Below are positions 24,501 to 32,266 of a stretch of DNA of 56,082 nt, piece after piece. The notes under the pieces are model-generated. The model was not told where the DNA came from. It saw only the letters and a list, made by a program, of their open reading frames with translations, and made no database searches. The DNA is from UBA1672 sp964587815 (lineage in GTDB: Bacteria > Pseudomonadota > Alphaproteobacteria > Micavibrionales > Micavibrionaceae). A program made the position numbers and the translations under genes. How positions within the stretch are numbered: the stretch's first letter is position 1; each line of letters begins with the position of its first letter. The stretch covers positions 1 through 56,082 of the forward strand of contig CAZPMH010000013.1 in assembly GCA_964587815.1 (NCBI GenBank). The letters run 5' to 3'.

Positions 24501-27500
24501 GTGTCGCCGTCAAAGTCGGTGGTTGTGTCGTGATATGCGTCGGTTAAATCATTGATGGCAGTTGTTCCTGCTGTGCCGCCTGCGTTTTGCCATGTTGTGC
24601 CGTCGTAGAATTGGAGGGTGTTGGTTGTTGTGTTGTAGATGGTGAGCCCTGTAGCGAATGTTCCGCTATTGATGGCGTCGCGTTGGGCGGTTGTCATGCG
24701 GGGGAGGAGGACACCTTGTGATGTTGAATCGATTTGTACGCGGGCTGATGCATCAGCCGTTGTCCCTCCGAAAACGACGCTCCCTGCATTGAAGTATGTT
24801 TCTGCGCCGACGGCTGATCGGATGACAGTGTTCTCCAAGCCATCGTTTCTAAGTGCGATAAATCCTGTCTGTAGGCCAGAGCCGATGCCGACGGCTTCAT
24901 TTCCGTCATCTTCTTCCCTGATTGATATCCCGTTCCCTAAAATTGTGAGTGATCTGTTTGGCGTGGTTGTGCCGATGCCGATGCGATCGTTAGCGCTGTC
25001 TATGACGAAGGTGTTGCTATCGAAGTTAAGGTTGGCGGTGTTGGTGTCCATGTCGATGGTGGTTGTGGCGTCTAGCGTCATGGTGTCGGTGAAATCATCC
25101 CAATCGAGGCTGTTGGCTGTCACGCTGGTGGTATTCATCGCAACCCAGTTTGTGCCATCGAAGACTTGCAATTCATTATCTGTTGTGTCGTAGGCGATGA
25201 GGCCCGTTGCGGGGGTTCCGATGTTTGCGTTCGGGTCAGTGTTGCGTGGGGGGAGGAAGCCTTGCGTTGTGGCATCCACTTGCAGTTTTGCTGAGTTATT
25301 TGCCGTGGTTGCGCCGAAGACGAAATTTCCCTGATCGAAGTAGCTCTGTGTCGTTGCAGAGCTTGAGAATCGAACCCTGCTAAAGCCACCATTTGCCAGC
25401 GCAATGGTTCCGGTGGAGCCGTCAGCAGACATTAAAATTGCATTTGTCGTGTCGCCGTCGTTTCTTAATGATATATTTCCGCCCACTACGGTCAGTGTGT
25501 TTGACGGCGTCGCCGTGCCAATGCCGATTCTGTCGGTTGTGTTATAGACGTAGCTGTTTGTCTCATCGATTTGCCAATCTGCGTCGCCGCTTGGGGAGAG
25601 TGTGGCGGATATGATAGAGCCGTCTGATTTTTTGGCCTTGAATTCAAATTCGTCATCGCTTTCATCCAGCCAGAGCGTGTATTCGGAATTGTTTAAGGAT
25701 GCGTCGAGAGGTTCTACGTTTGGTGTGGCGAGAAATACAACGCTTGATGCCAAATCTCCCCTTATGATGTTGCCGATGCTCAAATAATCATCCGTGTTGG
25801 TCGCCGGTGCACTTATTCCTGAGCCGATCAGGATGTTGCGGTTTCCGTCGATTAGGGTTGTGCCTGTTCCGGGGCCCAGAAAGGTGTTGAATGTGCCTGT
25901 GGTTATTGCACCGCCTGCAGCGTTTCCGATAACGACATTACTTCCACCTGAAGATGAACCCAACACACCAGAAAGGGCGAGGCGACCAATTGCGATGTTG
26001 TTGTTTCCTGTATTGTTTCTGCCCGCCCGTTGTCCGATATAGGTGTTATTGAAGCTGTCCCCTGCGTTTTCTGCTGTTTCACCGCCGATATAGACGTTGT
26101 CACGCGCAGTTATTGCGTTTGTTGCGACATTGTATCCAATATAGACATTATCGCGCCCCGTCGTTGTCGCCGTGGCTGTGTTTTGGCCGATGAAGATATT
26201 TTTATTCCCCCCGCTCGCAATGGACGCGCCTGCATTCTGCCCCAAGAATAAGTTATTATCGACGGTGTAGTCGGTTGTAGCATCGGTCAGATCATCTAAT
26301 TCGCTCACTGCGCCCGATGCCGCTAAGGCTGTGAAGCAGTTGTTGCCGTCTGCGTCACAATAAAATGATGCACCAATGGGGCCTGTAACATCAAGAACCA
26401 GATCCTGCTCGCCGCCGGTTGATGGGGTAAGCTCTGTTGCGGGGCTGTTAGGGTCGATCATGACTTTAGATCCGAAAACACCAAAGACTTGGTCGGTTGG
26501 GGCGGTCACGCCGTCTTGATTGCCGGAGAAAAAGGCAAAAGACTCATCGCCTGAAAGATTGGGACCTGTTCCGCTTGAGTTTCCTGCTATCACAGAGAAG
26601 GAGCGAGCCCCTGATGTGCCACGAAATCCTGTGCCGTTGCCGAGGCCAAAGGCCACAGAATCTTCCCCCGATGCGCTGACTTCATTTCCGAACGCGGTGG
26701 ATCGAAGGCCTGTTGCATTGGTTAGCCGCCCCATTGCAAAACTTGCTTCGCCTGTAGCTTGCGTACTTGTGCCAAATGCGACGCTGAAGTCACCGATATT
26801 TGCGTCGTTCCAGCGGCCGTTGTTTGTTCGCCCTGCGCGGAATGCGCCCTTTGATTTGTCGAAGAATAGTCTGTTTGCGTGGTCTGTATCGCTTGAATAA
26901 TCGAGGGATGGGGAGCCGACAACAAAATCGGCTGTGGCATAAGGTGCGGCTGTGTTTGTTGTGGAGACGACTTCGCTTCCCGCAGCGCCCGTGACCTGAA
27001 AGACGCTGCTGCAGGGGCCGGTTTCCCAGTCGCCTGATACGGAATTGAATTTGATACAATCATCATTGTTCGGGCTTGGGGCTTCGACATCGGACAAGCC
27101 GTCCAGGGCAGATGTGCTTCCACCGCCTGAACCGATTGTGTCGTTTTCGCACAGCCATGCTGTTCCCGTCCAGCGGTTGAAGCTGCCTGAGGCACATGCG
27201 GCGGGGACAAAGTCGTTTCCGTTTACGTCATAGTCGTTTGCGTTGACCAGGCCGCTGATGTTGGCATCGCTGGCAGCGATATCGCCTGTAGCGGTTATGT
27301 CCACGGTGGCAGTGATGTTTCCTGTAACATCCACGTCGTTTCCGAAGTTTCCGCCGCCTGTTGCGTCGATGTTTCCTGCAACTTCCAGCGCGTCATTTAA
27401 TGTCGATGTGCCGATGCCGAGGCGGCCGTTTGCGATATCGCCGTATAAGAAATCACCGATGATCATTTCATCTGAAACTGTTGCGGAGGAGGCATCAACA

Positions 27501-29077
27501 TTGCGGCCTATATATATGTTGTTGCTTCCCGTGGTGAGGACGTCGCCAGCGGCCTGACCAATGATGGTGTTGCGCTCGCCCGTTGTGAGGTCTGAGCCGG
27601 CAGCGTCGCCGATTATGACGTTACGCACGGCGGATGATGTGATTGTATCCGCGCCGATGCGGTTTCCTATAAAAACGTTATAGCTGAAATTATTGGCGCC
27701 TGCGGATGTTCTTTGGCCGGACTGATGGCCAAGAATGATGTTTCTTTCGCCTGTTTGGTTTCCTGTCGCGGCGTTGTTTCCGATGTAGGTGTTGCTTATC
27801 CCTGTTGTATTATTTCTTCCTGCGCCTGCGCCGAGGAAGGTGTTTGCTGTCCCACTCGTGATTGATTCACCGGCTAAATTACCCACGAATACGTTGCTTG
27901 GCGTTCCTGTGGCGGCTAGGTCCAAGCTACTGTGTTCTGAATTGGTTCCGATTGCGGTGGTGAATGCGCCGCCTGCATTTTGATATACTCTCAGCGCGTT
28001 ATTGCCACCAATCCTCAAGCCTGATGTCGCGCTTATATTGATGTCGCCGTTTACGTCTAATGTATGTGCGGGGGCGGTTGTGTTGATGCCGACTTGTGGT
28101 GTTGTGCCGTTGTTATAGTAGAGATCATCATCAGCGCCCGGTGTCCAGAGGCCAAGGCCTGTGGCGGGTTCAAAGCCTGTGGTGTTACAGACTTCCAAAA
28201 CATAAGGGGTTGAGGTTTTGTTCAGGCGCAACAGATCGAGGTTGACGTTTAATGTACCCGGGCAGTCTGAGTCGAACAGGGTTGTTTGGTCAGGCAGGAT
28301 GACAGAGGCCGCGCCGAGGCGGAGTTGCGCGGATGCGCCGAAGGTGGCATCGCTGAGATCAATTCCGTCGCGGAATTTGGCTGTGCCTTCGACTTCGATG
28401 TCTTTGTCGATGCCTGCGGTGCTCGGGTCTCTTAAATCCCACAGGCCGCCTGAGTCTGCTGTGGCGGTGGCGTAGGTGTAATCAACGATCAAATCATCGC
28501 CTGATGTGGTGATGGACGGCGGACCGTCGGCGCAGGTTGTGTTAAAGCTCTGGTCGGGCCCTGCGGATATGATAGCGATGACGGGGTAATTCTCGAGCGT
28601 GTCGCCTGTGCCGTTTAAGCGGTTAAACGTTGAGTCGGTGTCATAGTCACACGCTGCATCGTTGATGGTTGGCCCTGCATCCCATACGCAATATCCATAC
28701 GCCACGCCCCATGGATCAACACGAGAGGAGGCGATGGCAAGGGGGAGCGTTCCGCCGCCTGTCGGGCCTGATCCCGGAATGAATTCGAGCGGCTCAACAA
28801 AGCCGTCGCCGTCACAATCGCCATTGCCGACCTGGTTTGTGGCCTCTAACACGGCAAGGCGGGCGGCGATGTTCATTTCGCTTTCGGCTTGCGTGCGGTT
28901 TTGTACCTCCACCATGGTGGTGAGGGGGCCGCGAATAGTGGAGACCACAACCGTTCCCAAAAGCCCGATAATCGCAACTGCGGCGAAAAGGGTGAAGAAG
29001 ATGTTACCGTTCTGGTTTTCTATAATGTGTGGTTTTGAATGATGATTCTCATACATGGTGGAAAAAGTATGACTCAT
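21527..29077 (-). CDS. Giant pilin-like / fibre-repeat protein with S74 chaperone domain and C-terminal membrane helix
   Basis: A 2516-residue protein. Residues 25-47 (GNIFFTLFAAVAIIGLLG) form a pseudopilin-like helix, followed by a GspG-like domain (SSRVDPWGVAYGYCVWDAG at 118-136, with Cys at 88, 130, 143 and 182). From about 330 the protein holds many short repeats such as NTFLGAGAG and NIFIG, typical of phage-fibre and YadA-head folds, broken by spacers such as GALLPRMTTAQRDAINSGTF. The C-terminus is a peptidase S74 intramolecular chaperone: SDRRLKDN with catalytic Ser2355 and Lys2360, then EYGVIAQQLEDIFPDLV. A coiled coil (about 2435-2480), a membrane helix (about 2493-2509) and a basic RRR tail follow. 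S74 domains trimerise fibres and cut themselves off. The pilin start and membrane anchor at the two ends are unusual. The pilin site lacks Glu5. Surface fibre is the best inference. Confidence 0.85.
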   Translation of the reverse strand: MSHTFSTMYENHHSKPHIIENQNGNIFFTLFAAVAIIGLLGTVVVSTIRGPLTTMVEVQNRTQAESEMNIAARLAVLEATNQVGNGDCDGDGFVEPLEFIPGSGPTGGGTLPLAIASSRVDPWGVAYGYCVWDAGPTINDAACDYDTDSTFNRLNGTGDTLENYPVIAIISAGPDQSFNTTCADGPPSITTSGDDLIVDYTYATATADSGGLWDLRDPSTAGIDKDIEVEGTAKFRDGIDLSDATFGASAQLRLGAASVILPDQTTLFDSDCPGTLNVNLDLLRLNKTSTPYVLEVCNTTGFEPATGLGLWTPGADDDLYYNNGTTPQVGINTTAPAHTLDVNGDINISATSGLRIGGNNALRVYQNAGGAFTTAIGTNSEHSSLDLAATGTPSNVFVGNLAGESITSGTANTFLGAGAGRNNTTGISNTYIGNNAATGNQTGERNIILGHQSGQRTSAGANNFSYNVFIGNRIGADTITSSAVRNVIIGDAAGSDLTTGERNTIIGQAAGDVLTTGSNNIYIGRNVDASSATVSDEMIIGDFLYGDIANGRLGIGTSTLNDALEVAGNIDATGGGNFGNDVDVTGNITATVDITATGDIAASDANISGLVNANDYDVNGNDFVPAACASGSFNRWTGTAWLCENDTIGSGGGSTSALDGLSDVEAPSPNNDDCIKFNSVSGDWETGPCSSVFQVTGAAGSEVVSTTNTAAPYATADFVVGSPSLDYSSDTDHANRLFFDKSKGAFRAGRTNNGRWNDANIGDFSVAFGTSTQATGEASFAMGRLTNATGLRSTAFGNEVSASGEDSVAFGLGNGTGFRGTSGARSFSVIAGNSSGTGPNLSGDESFAFFSGNQDGVTAPTDQVFGVFGSKVMIDPNSPATELTPSTGGEQDLVLDVTGPIGASFYCDADGNNCFTALAASGAVSELDDLTDATTDYTVDNNLFLGQNAGASIASGGNKNIFIGQNTATATTTGRDNVYIGYNVATNAITARDNVYIGGETAENAGDSFNNTYIGQRAGRNNTGNNNIAIGRLALSGVLGSSSGGSNVVIGNAAGGAITTGTFNTFLGPGTGTTLIDGNRNILIGSGISAPATNTDDYLSIGNIIRGDLASSVVFLATPNVEPLDASLNNSEYTLWLDESDDEFEFKAKKSDGSIISATLSPSGDADWQIDETNSYVYNTTDRIGIGTATPSNTLTVVGGNISLRNDGDTTNAILMSADGSTGTIALANGGFSRVRFSSSATTQSYFDQGNFVFGATTANNSAKLQVDATTQGFLPPRNTDPNANIGTPATGLIAYDTTDNELQVFDGTNWVAMNTTSVTANSLDWDDFTDTMTLDATTTIDMDTNTANLNFDSNTFVIDSANDRIGIGTTTPNRSLTILGNGISIREEDDGNEAVGIGSGLQTGFIALRNDGLENTVIRSAVGAETYFNAGSVVFGGTTADASARVQIDSTSQGVLLPRMTTAQRDAINSGTFATGLTIYNTTTNTLQFYDGTTWQNAGGTAGTTAINDLTDAYHDTTTDFDGDTNDNDDNLALGHEFPALDGTNPGARNIAIGARAASTLTTADDTVVIGYDAGRRLTTGRQNTIVGSNAGENVTAGLFNTLIGNNAGRDISSGDNNTFVGRAAGTNAEGNTNTGVGGNALFRNTTGSNNTVLGYQAGNGTTNGARDNNTIIGTRAGISIEPGSNNNVFLGYQAGDITTIGTDNIVIGYNVDPSSATASNELNIAGTIFGNLSTNQIGIGVTNATTIDASAIFDISSTSRGALLPRMTTAQRDAINSGTFATGLIIYNTTTNTLQFYDGTTWQNAGGAAGAIAINDLTDASTNASSVYMGNGAAPSATGVQNTVLGIDAFINATSGNNNTFVGWQAGGNAAMTDGQMDDNTALGERAGYNLSNGASGNIFIGVRAGANETNGDNNIIIGNDIPTSGFNAQNEMNIGNTIYGDLSAGTVGIGGDAGADWLTISESGFGTSPTLRIQQDGAGQFAGSFIRLSRTVDSADQQIGGLLFSTNTDGYIAGVEGWTDGTDNTGNELRFYTDSLGAGPGYSEKMRIDATGGISIGSAAKANNSAIIDMTSTDRGALLPRMTTAQRNAINSGTFATGLTIYNTTTNTLQFYDGTAWQNATADNLGNHTATQTLNIGTFNINGDADTTEGLTIDTSGRAAITGSGSSASLWTVLNVANGSTATNSGQGSALVFRTGTTSQATIGGVFEGSVNDDTAFVIHTREADVSAEKMRVASDGSVGIGTNNPLSKLHVRAPDSAADSALLLQSTGTAETGIGMSMNSNGTNLANIVAFREAGGSQDAYLTFVTRSGGSNAERMRIHENGFIGIANPAPNVELDVTGDIEYTGTITDVSDRRLKDNIEPLNKHGALLDRIDQIETVSFTMKNDKNKRTEYGVIAQQLEDIFPDLVHTAQDEAGTKSVNYVGLIAPMIEATKELKARNVELRSEIEAMKENQAQTQAALKDLTEQVALLTKVVGEEKVKNASFLPSNVWLLMLLIIFGGAAFFPIVRRRIS
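22710..22857 (-). repeat. Spacer-domain repeat, copy A
   Basis: One of three closely similar segments of about 150 bp in the giant gene, encoding LLPRMTTAQRNAINSG, then TIYNTTTNTLQFYDGT. The other copies are at 23610-23806 and 24535-24730; a diverged fourth copy lies near 25131-25285. Their DNA-level similarity indicates recent duplication or gene conversion. Confidence 0.75.
23610..23806 (-). repeat. Spacer-domain repeat, copy B
   Basis: Encodes RGALLPRMTTAQRDAINS, then IIYNTTTNTLQFYDGTTW and AINDLTDA. It shares about 190 bp with copy C, including the AINDLTDA part that copy A lacks. Confidence 0.75.
24535..24730 (-). repeat. Spacer-domain repeat, copy C
   Basis: Encodes QGVLLPRMTTAQRDAINS, then TIYNTTTNTLQFYDGTTW and AINDLTDA. 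It is nearly the same as copy B at DNA level over most of its length. Confidence 0.75.
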
Positions 29078-29082
29078 CTCGA

Positions 29083-29099
29083 ATCAGAAAGATTCTGAT
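29083..29099. promoter_or_regulatory. Palindrome between the giant gene and the DUF6869-like gene
   Basis: ATCAGAA and TTCTGAT form a perfect 7-bp inverted repeat with a 3-bp spacer, 6 bp before the start codon of the giant gene. So close to the ATG it could bind a repressor or fold into a small RNA hairpin that hides the start. No -35/-10 pair was clear. Confidence 0.4.
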
Positions 29100-29194
29100 A
29101 TGCACAATAGGGCGCGTTTTTTTTGGGGATATTAAGGAATGGTGATATCATCTGAAAATTGGCAAATCGCTAGCTTGTTTGAAATAGGGGTGTT

Positions 29195-29569
29195 ATGAAC
29201 ACTAAGAATATTGATAGTGAGAAAATTTCGAAGGATTGGATAACGTATACGAAGCTTATTCGTTCTGATGCTAATCTTAGCTTTCTTGAGGATAGTGTTT
29301 TTCAGTTCGATGATTTGATAGCGAAGAAGCCCAAAGAGGCATGGGCGATCATACTTTTAATCTTACGATCAGCAGAAGATGATTTGATATTGTCTAATCT
29401 TGCAGCAGGTCCTCTTGAAGATATTTTAGTACGCAATCCTGAAATAACTATTTCTTGGGTAGAAGAAGAGGCTAGAGGAAATCCTCGATTTAAAGAACTG
29501 CTAAAAGGCGTTTGGAAAAATGCTATACCGGATAAAATTTGGGAGCGGGTTCAAATTGCCATACGTTAG
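29195..29569 (+). CDS. Small DUF6869-like protein of unknown function
   Basis: A 124-residue, probably cytoplasmic, all-helical protein. The pattern SKDWITYTKLI, KKPKEAWAIILLILRSAED, LSNLAAGPLEDILVRNP and a C-terminal FKELLKGVWKN resembles proteins annotated DUF6869, which often occur singly and have no known role. It is read away from the giant gene, sharing a 117-bp intergenic region with it, and is convergent with the UbiB-like gene. That intergenic region contains a 17-bp palindrome-like sequence (ATCAGAA 29083-29089 and TTCTGAT 29093-29099, spacer AGA) that might be an operator for either gene. Confidence 0.65.
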   Translation: MNTKNIDSEKISKDWITYTKLIRSDANLSFLEDSVFQFDDLIAKKPKEAWAIILLILRSAEDDLILSNLAAGPLEDILVRNPEITISWVEEEARGNPRFKELLKGVWKNAIPDKIWERVQIAIR

Positions 29570-29623
29570 CATTTAAGTAGGTAGAAAGACTTGGCACGCT
29601 AGCTTCGTGAGTAATATAAATTT

Positions 29624-30985
29624 TCAAAGCGTGTCGGGGACGTCGAATTTTTTGAGGGCGGTTTGTTGGGTTTTGCGGAGTTTGTCCAAATCCAGCCCGT
29701 CGATGAGTTCGTTAAACACTTTGTACCAGTTGATTTCGGCTTTTAGATGTAAGAACACGGAGCCGAGCCCCAAAGCGGCGCGATCCATGAAGACGAATTC
29801 GCGGGGAACCTGTACGCCGCCGACTTCGCGCAATTTTTTATGCACTTTCTCCGCGGTTTCGCGCCCATAGACGCCGTTTGTGATTTCACCGATAGGGCGG
29901 ACTTTATCTTCCAAAATCGGGCCGTAGAGGAAGTTTGCCCAGATGTTCAGGGTTTCGACCTGTTCTTTGCTTAGGCCTTTGAAGCCCCATGTCTCATAGG
30001 CGTGGACGGCCAGATCGTTATCATCGCGGAGGAGGGCGTGATAGAGGTCAACCACGCCGCCGACAAATTCAACGGGGAAGACACGTACGCACCCGAAATC
30101 AAGCAAATTAATCGAAAGATCATCGCGCACGGTGTAATTGCCCAAATGCGGGTCACCGTGAATGACGCCGAATTTGTAAAGCGGGATGTACCACGCGTAA
30201 AACATGTTCATTGCCAATTGGTTACGCGTTTCGATGTCCTTATCCACGAAGTTCATGATGCGATCACCATCCATCCAAGATGTGGTCAAAAGGCGGTCGG
30301 TTGACAGGTCATCTTTGACTTCGGGCACGTGTACGTTTTCCTGCCCCTCCAGCATGTGGTGATAGAGTTTTGTGTGTTTTGCCTCGAGTGTGTAGTCGAG
30401 TTCCTCGCGCAGGCGTTCGGCCAGTTCGTCATGGATTTGCGTGGTTTGAATCGCCTTGTCGTAGCGCTCATACAGGGAAAACATGAGTTTGAGTTGCTTT
30501 AAATCCGCATCGATAGCCGATTGCATGTCTGGATATTGCAGTTTACAGGCCAGATTTTCGCCATCGAGTGACACAGCGCGATGGACTTGGCCAAGGCTGG
30601 CCGCAGCGGCGGCGTCTTTTTCGAAGGATTTAAATTTGCTTTGCCAGTCGGGCCCTAATTCGGTTTTCATCCTCCTGCGCACGAACGGCCAGCCCATTGG
30701 CGGCGCGTTGGATTGCAGTTGTTGAAATTCGTTTGCGTATTCGGCAGGGAGAGCCTCAGGGATGGTTGCCAGAATTTGGCCGACCTTCATCAAAGGGCCT
30801 TTGAGATTACCGAGCGATTCCATCAGCTGGCGCGCATGTTCGTCACGCTTAATATCCATGCCGAGATAGCGCTCGCCGAGTAATTTCATCCCCAAGCCAG
30901 CCATCGTGCCGGAAACGCGACCATATCGCTTTACGCGATTGCCGAGTGTGTTCTTTTCTGCGATATCTCTATCTTCACTGCTCAT
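29624..30985 (-). CDS. ABC1/UbiB-family atypical kinase
   Basis: A 453-residue member of the UbiB/ADCK family. Signature elements are the KxGQ motif (GPLMKVGQILATIPEALP near residue 65), the alanine-rich loop and following segment AAAAASLGQVHRAVS, the catalytic region GVIHGDPHLGNYTV and the metal-binding LLDFGCVRVFP. Such proteins are ATPases or atypical kinases linked to ubiquinone biosynthesis and lipid handling. It resembles the shorter bacterial ABC1 proteins rather than the canonical UbiB of the coenzyme Q operon, because it lacks the two C-terminal membrane helices. Its C-terminus is short and basic. It stands alone, convergent with the DUF6869-like gene and divergent from the IcmL-like gene. 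Confidence 0.88.
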   Translation of the reverse strand: MSSEDRDIAEKNTLGNRVKRYGRVSGTMAGLGMKLLGERYLGMDIKRDEHARQLMESLGNLKGPLMKVGQILATIPEALPAEYANEFQQLQSNAPPMGWPFVRRRMKTELGPDWQSKFKSFEKDAAAAASLGQVHRAVSLDGENLACKLQYPDMQSAIDADLKQLKLMFSLYERYDKAIQTTQIHDELAERLREELDYTLEAKHTKLYHHMLEGQENVHVPEVKDDLSTDRLLTTSWMDGDRIMNFVDKDIETRNQLAMNMFYAWYIPLYKFGVIHGDPHLGNYTVRDDLSINLLDFGCVRVFPVEFVGGVVDLYHALLRDDNDLAVHAYETWGFKGLSKEQVETLNIWANFLYGPILEDKVRPIGEITNGVYGRETAEKVHKKLREVGGVQVPREFVFMDRAALGLGSVFLHLKAEINWYKVFNELIDGLDLDKLRKTQQTALKKFDVPDTL

Positions 30986-31110
30986 ACAGCTGAAAATGCG
31001 GGATAGAGCAAAAAATGTCCAGTATCATTTTTGTAATGTTCTTAGTGGAAAAAGTCGCCGATTTGTGTTGAAATTGTAGGGTGTTTCGAAAAAAGAAGGA
31101 TTCTTTACCT

Positions 31111-31779
31111 ATGCGTTTCATTTTGTTTCTGGTGTGTGGTTTTGTTTTGTTTGGCGCGGCGTCGTTTGCTGTCCCGAATAAAGCGCATGCGTTTTTTGAT
31201 TTTTTGTTCCCGACTCCGAATTTTGAGCCGGGGCCTGCAGAAACGCTTCGTGCGCCTTTTGCAACGGGTGATGATGTTATTTTCGATATGGATTCACAAG
31301 GTAATGAATTGTCGATCACACCTTTGGATGAGCGCCATCGTACCAATAAGGCCATAACAGATTGGTTGAGCGAAACTATTCCGGCTTTGTTGACGTATAA
31401 AACGGATGGTTATGAGCGGGCAATCCAAAAAGGGACGGTTAATTTCACCAAGGTCGGGGAGCAGGAATATCGCGCCTATTTGCGTGACAGGCAGTTTATC
31501 AATGTTTTAAGAACAGGGCGTAATGTTACGGGTGTGATTAAAGATTATCCGATTGTGCTTAATGAGGGCGCGATTGACGGGCGCTATCGCTGGCTCTATC
31601 AGGTTGGTGTTTTGGTGACGTTTTATGAGGAAGTTATCTTGCCTGATGGCAGCAAGGAGATGCGCGACCAGATCACGCAGGAGCATACATTAACCTTTCA
31701 GGTCGGGCGGTATCGCGAGTCGCCGAACGAGCATGGAATTTATTTCGAAAGTTGGAGTTCGAAGCTGGTTCGAAATTAG
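31111..31779 (+). CDS. DotI/IcmL-like protein (orphan)
   Basis: A 222-residue protein starting at ATG 31111, which has AAGAAGGA ten bases upstream. A signal peptide or N-terminal membrane segment (FILFLVCGFVLFGAASFA, then KAHAF) precedes a domain with AITDWLSETIPALLTYK, VLRTGRNVTGVIKDYPIVLNEG and RWLYQVGVLVTFYEE, which matches the DotI/IcmL/TraM (macrophage killing) family related to VirB8 periplasmic domains. In Legionella the protein is part of the type IVB secretion core complex. No other secretion gene is present in the window, so a separate role is likely. A strong terminator follows its stop. Confidence 0.75.
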   Translation: MRFILFLVCGFVLFGAASFAVPNKAHAFFDFLFPTPNFEPGPAETLRAPFATGDDVIFDMDSQGNELSITPLDERHRTNKAITDWLSETIPALLTYKTDGYERAIQKGTVNFTKVGEQEYRAYLRDRQFINVLRTGRNVTGVIKDYPIVLNEGAIDGRYRWLYQVGVLVTFYEEVILPDGSKEMRDQITQEHTLTFQVGRYRESPNEHGIYFESWSSKLVRN

Positions 31780-31807
31780 GCAGGCTTTTGAGCACATCAA
31801 TTTCGAA

Positions 31808-31837
31808 AAAAGGGTGTTTAAACGCCCTTTTTTTTTG
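31808..31837 (+). terminator. Rho-independent terminator after the IcmL-like gene
   Basis: AAAAGGG and CCCTTTT flank a GTTTAAAC-type centre (31808-31830), allowing a stem of about nine pairs, followed by a run of nine T. Confidence 0.85.
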
Positions 31838-31888
31838 TAGGGTGTGAGTCCTTAAAAAATGAGATAACACAGCAAAGGATTGACCCCG

Positions 31889-32197
31889 ATGAATGAAAAT
31901 GTTGCTAGCTTTCCCGCTTCTGATGATTCCGCACAACAAAACGAAACCGCAACGCAGGATGTAGGCGGTGTTGCAGGCCAACGCTTGGCCGCCTTTATTG
32001 AGCGTATTGAGCGTTTGGAAGAAGAAAAGGCCGCGTTAATGGAAGATTTGAAGGAAGTCTACGCGGAAGCAAAAGGGGTTGGTTTTGATGTGAAGACGAT
32101 GCGTAAGATTGTTTCTCTGCGCAAGATGGATACGGAAAAGCGCCGCGAGTCAGAAGAGCTGCTCGACCTTTATAAATCGGCCATCGGTATGGCTTAG
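31889..32197 (+). CDS. gapR: GapR-family (DUF2312/UPF0335) DNA-binding protein
   Basis: A 102-residue protein starting at ATG 31889; the upstream in-frame TTG at 31880 is less likely. It has a disordered N-terminus and a domain beginning AGQRLAAFIERIERLEEEKAALMEDLKEVYAEAKGVGFDVKTMRKIVSLRKMD, the diagnostic DUF2312 core. In Caulobacter GapR binds overtwisted AT-rich DNA ahead of replication and transcription and is nearly essential. The family is characteristic of alphaproteobacteria. It has its own terminator at 32221-32250 and lies between two unrelated genes, as is usual for this single-gene unit. Confidence 0.92.
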   Translation: MNENVASFPASDDSAQQNETATQDVGGVAGQRLAAFIERIERLEEEKAALMEDLKEVYAEAKGVGFDVKTMRKIVSLRKMDTEKRRESEELLDLYKSAIGMA

Positions 32198-32220
32198 GTT
32201 TAGCCGGAAACGTTTTTTAT

Positions 32221-32250
32221 AAGGCCGCTATTTCGTAAGCGGCCTTTTTA
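32221..32250 (+). terminator. Rho-independent terminator after gapR
   Basis: AAGGCCGCT (32221-32229) pairs with AGCGGCCTT (32238-32246) around an 8-base loop, followed by TTTTT. Symmetric enough to serve the convergent minus-strand gene too. Confidence 0.88.
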
Positions 32251-32266
32251 ATGATGCGTTACCACG

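Noticed and set aside
21975..28000. Possible CRISPR array because of many short near-repeats
   Set aside because: The repeats are in frame, vary in length and encode the IG-x-x-AG fibre pattern; there is no constant repeat with unique spacers and no cas gene.
22203..28475. Many open frames of 60-184 residues on the plus strand and in other minus frames across the giant gene
   Set aside because: They are produced by the low-complexity repeats of the giant gene; their translations are not family-like and have no ribosome binding sites.
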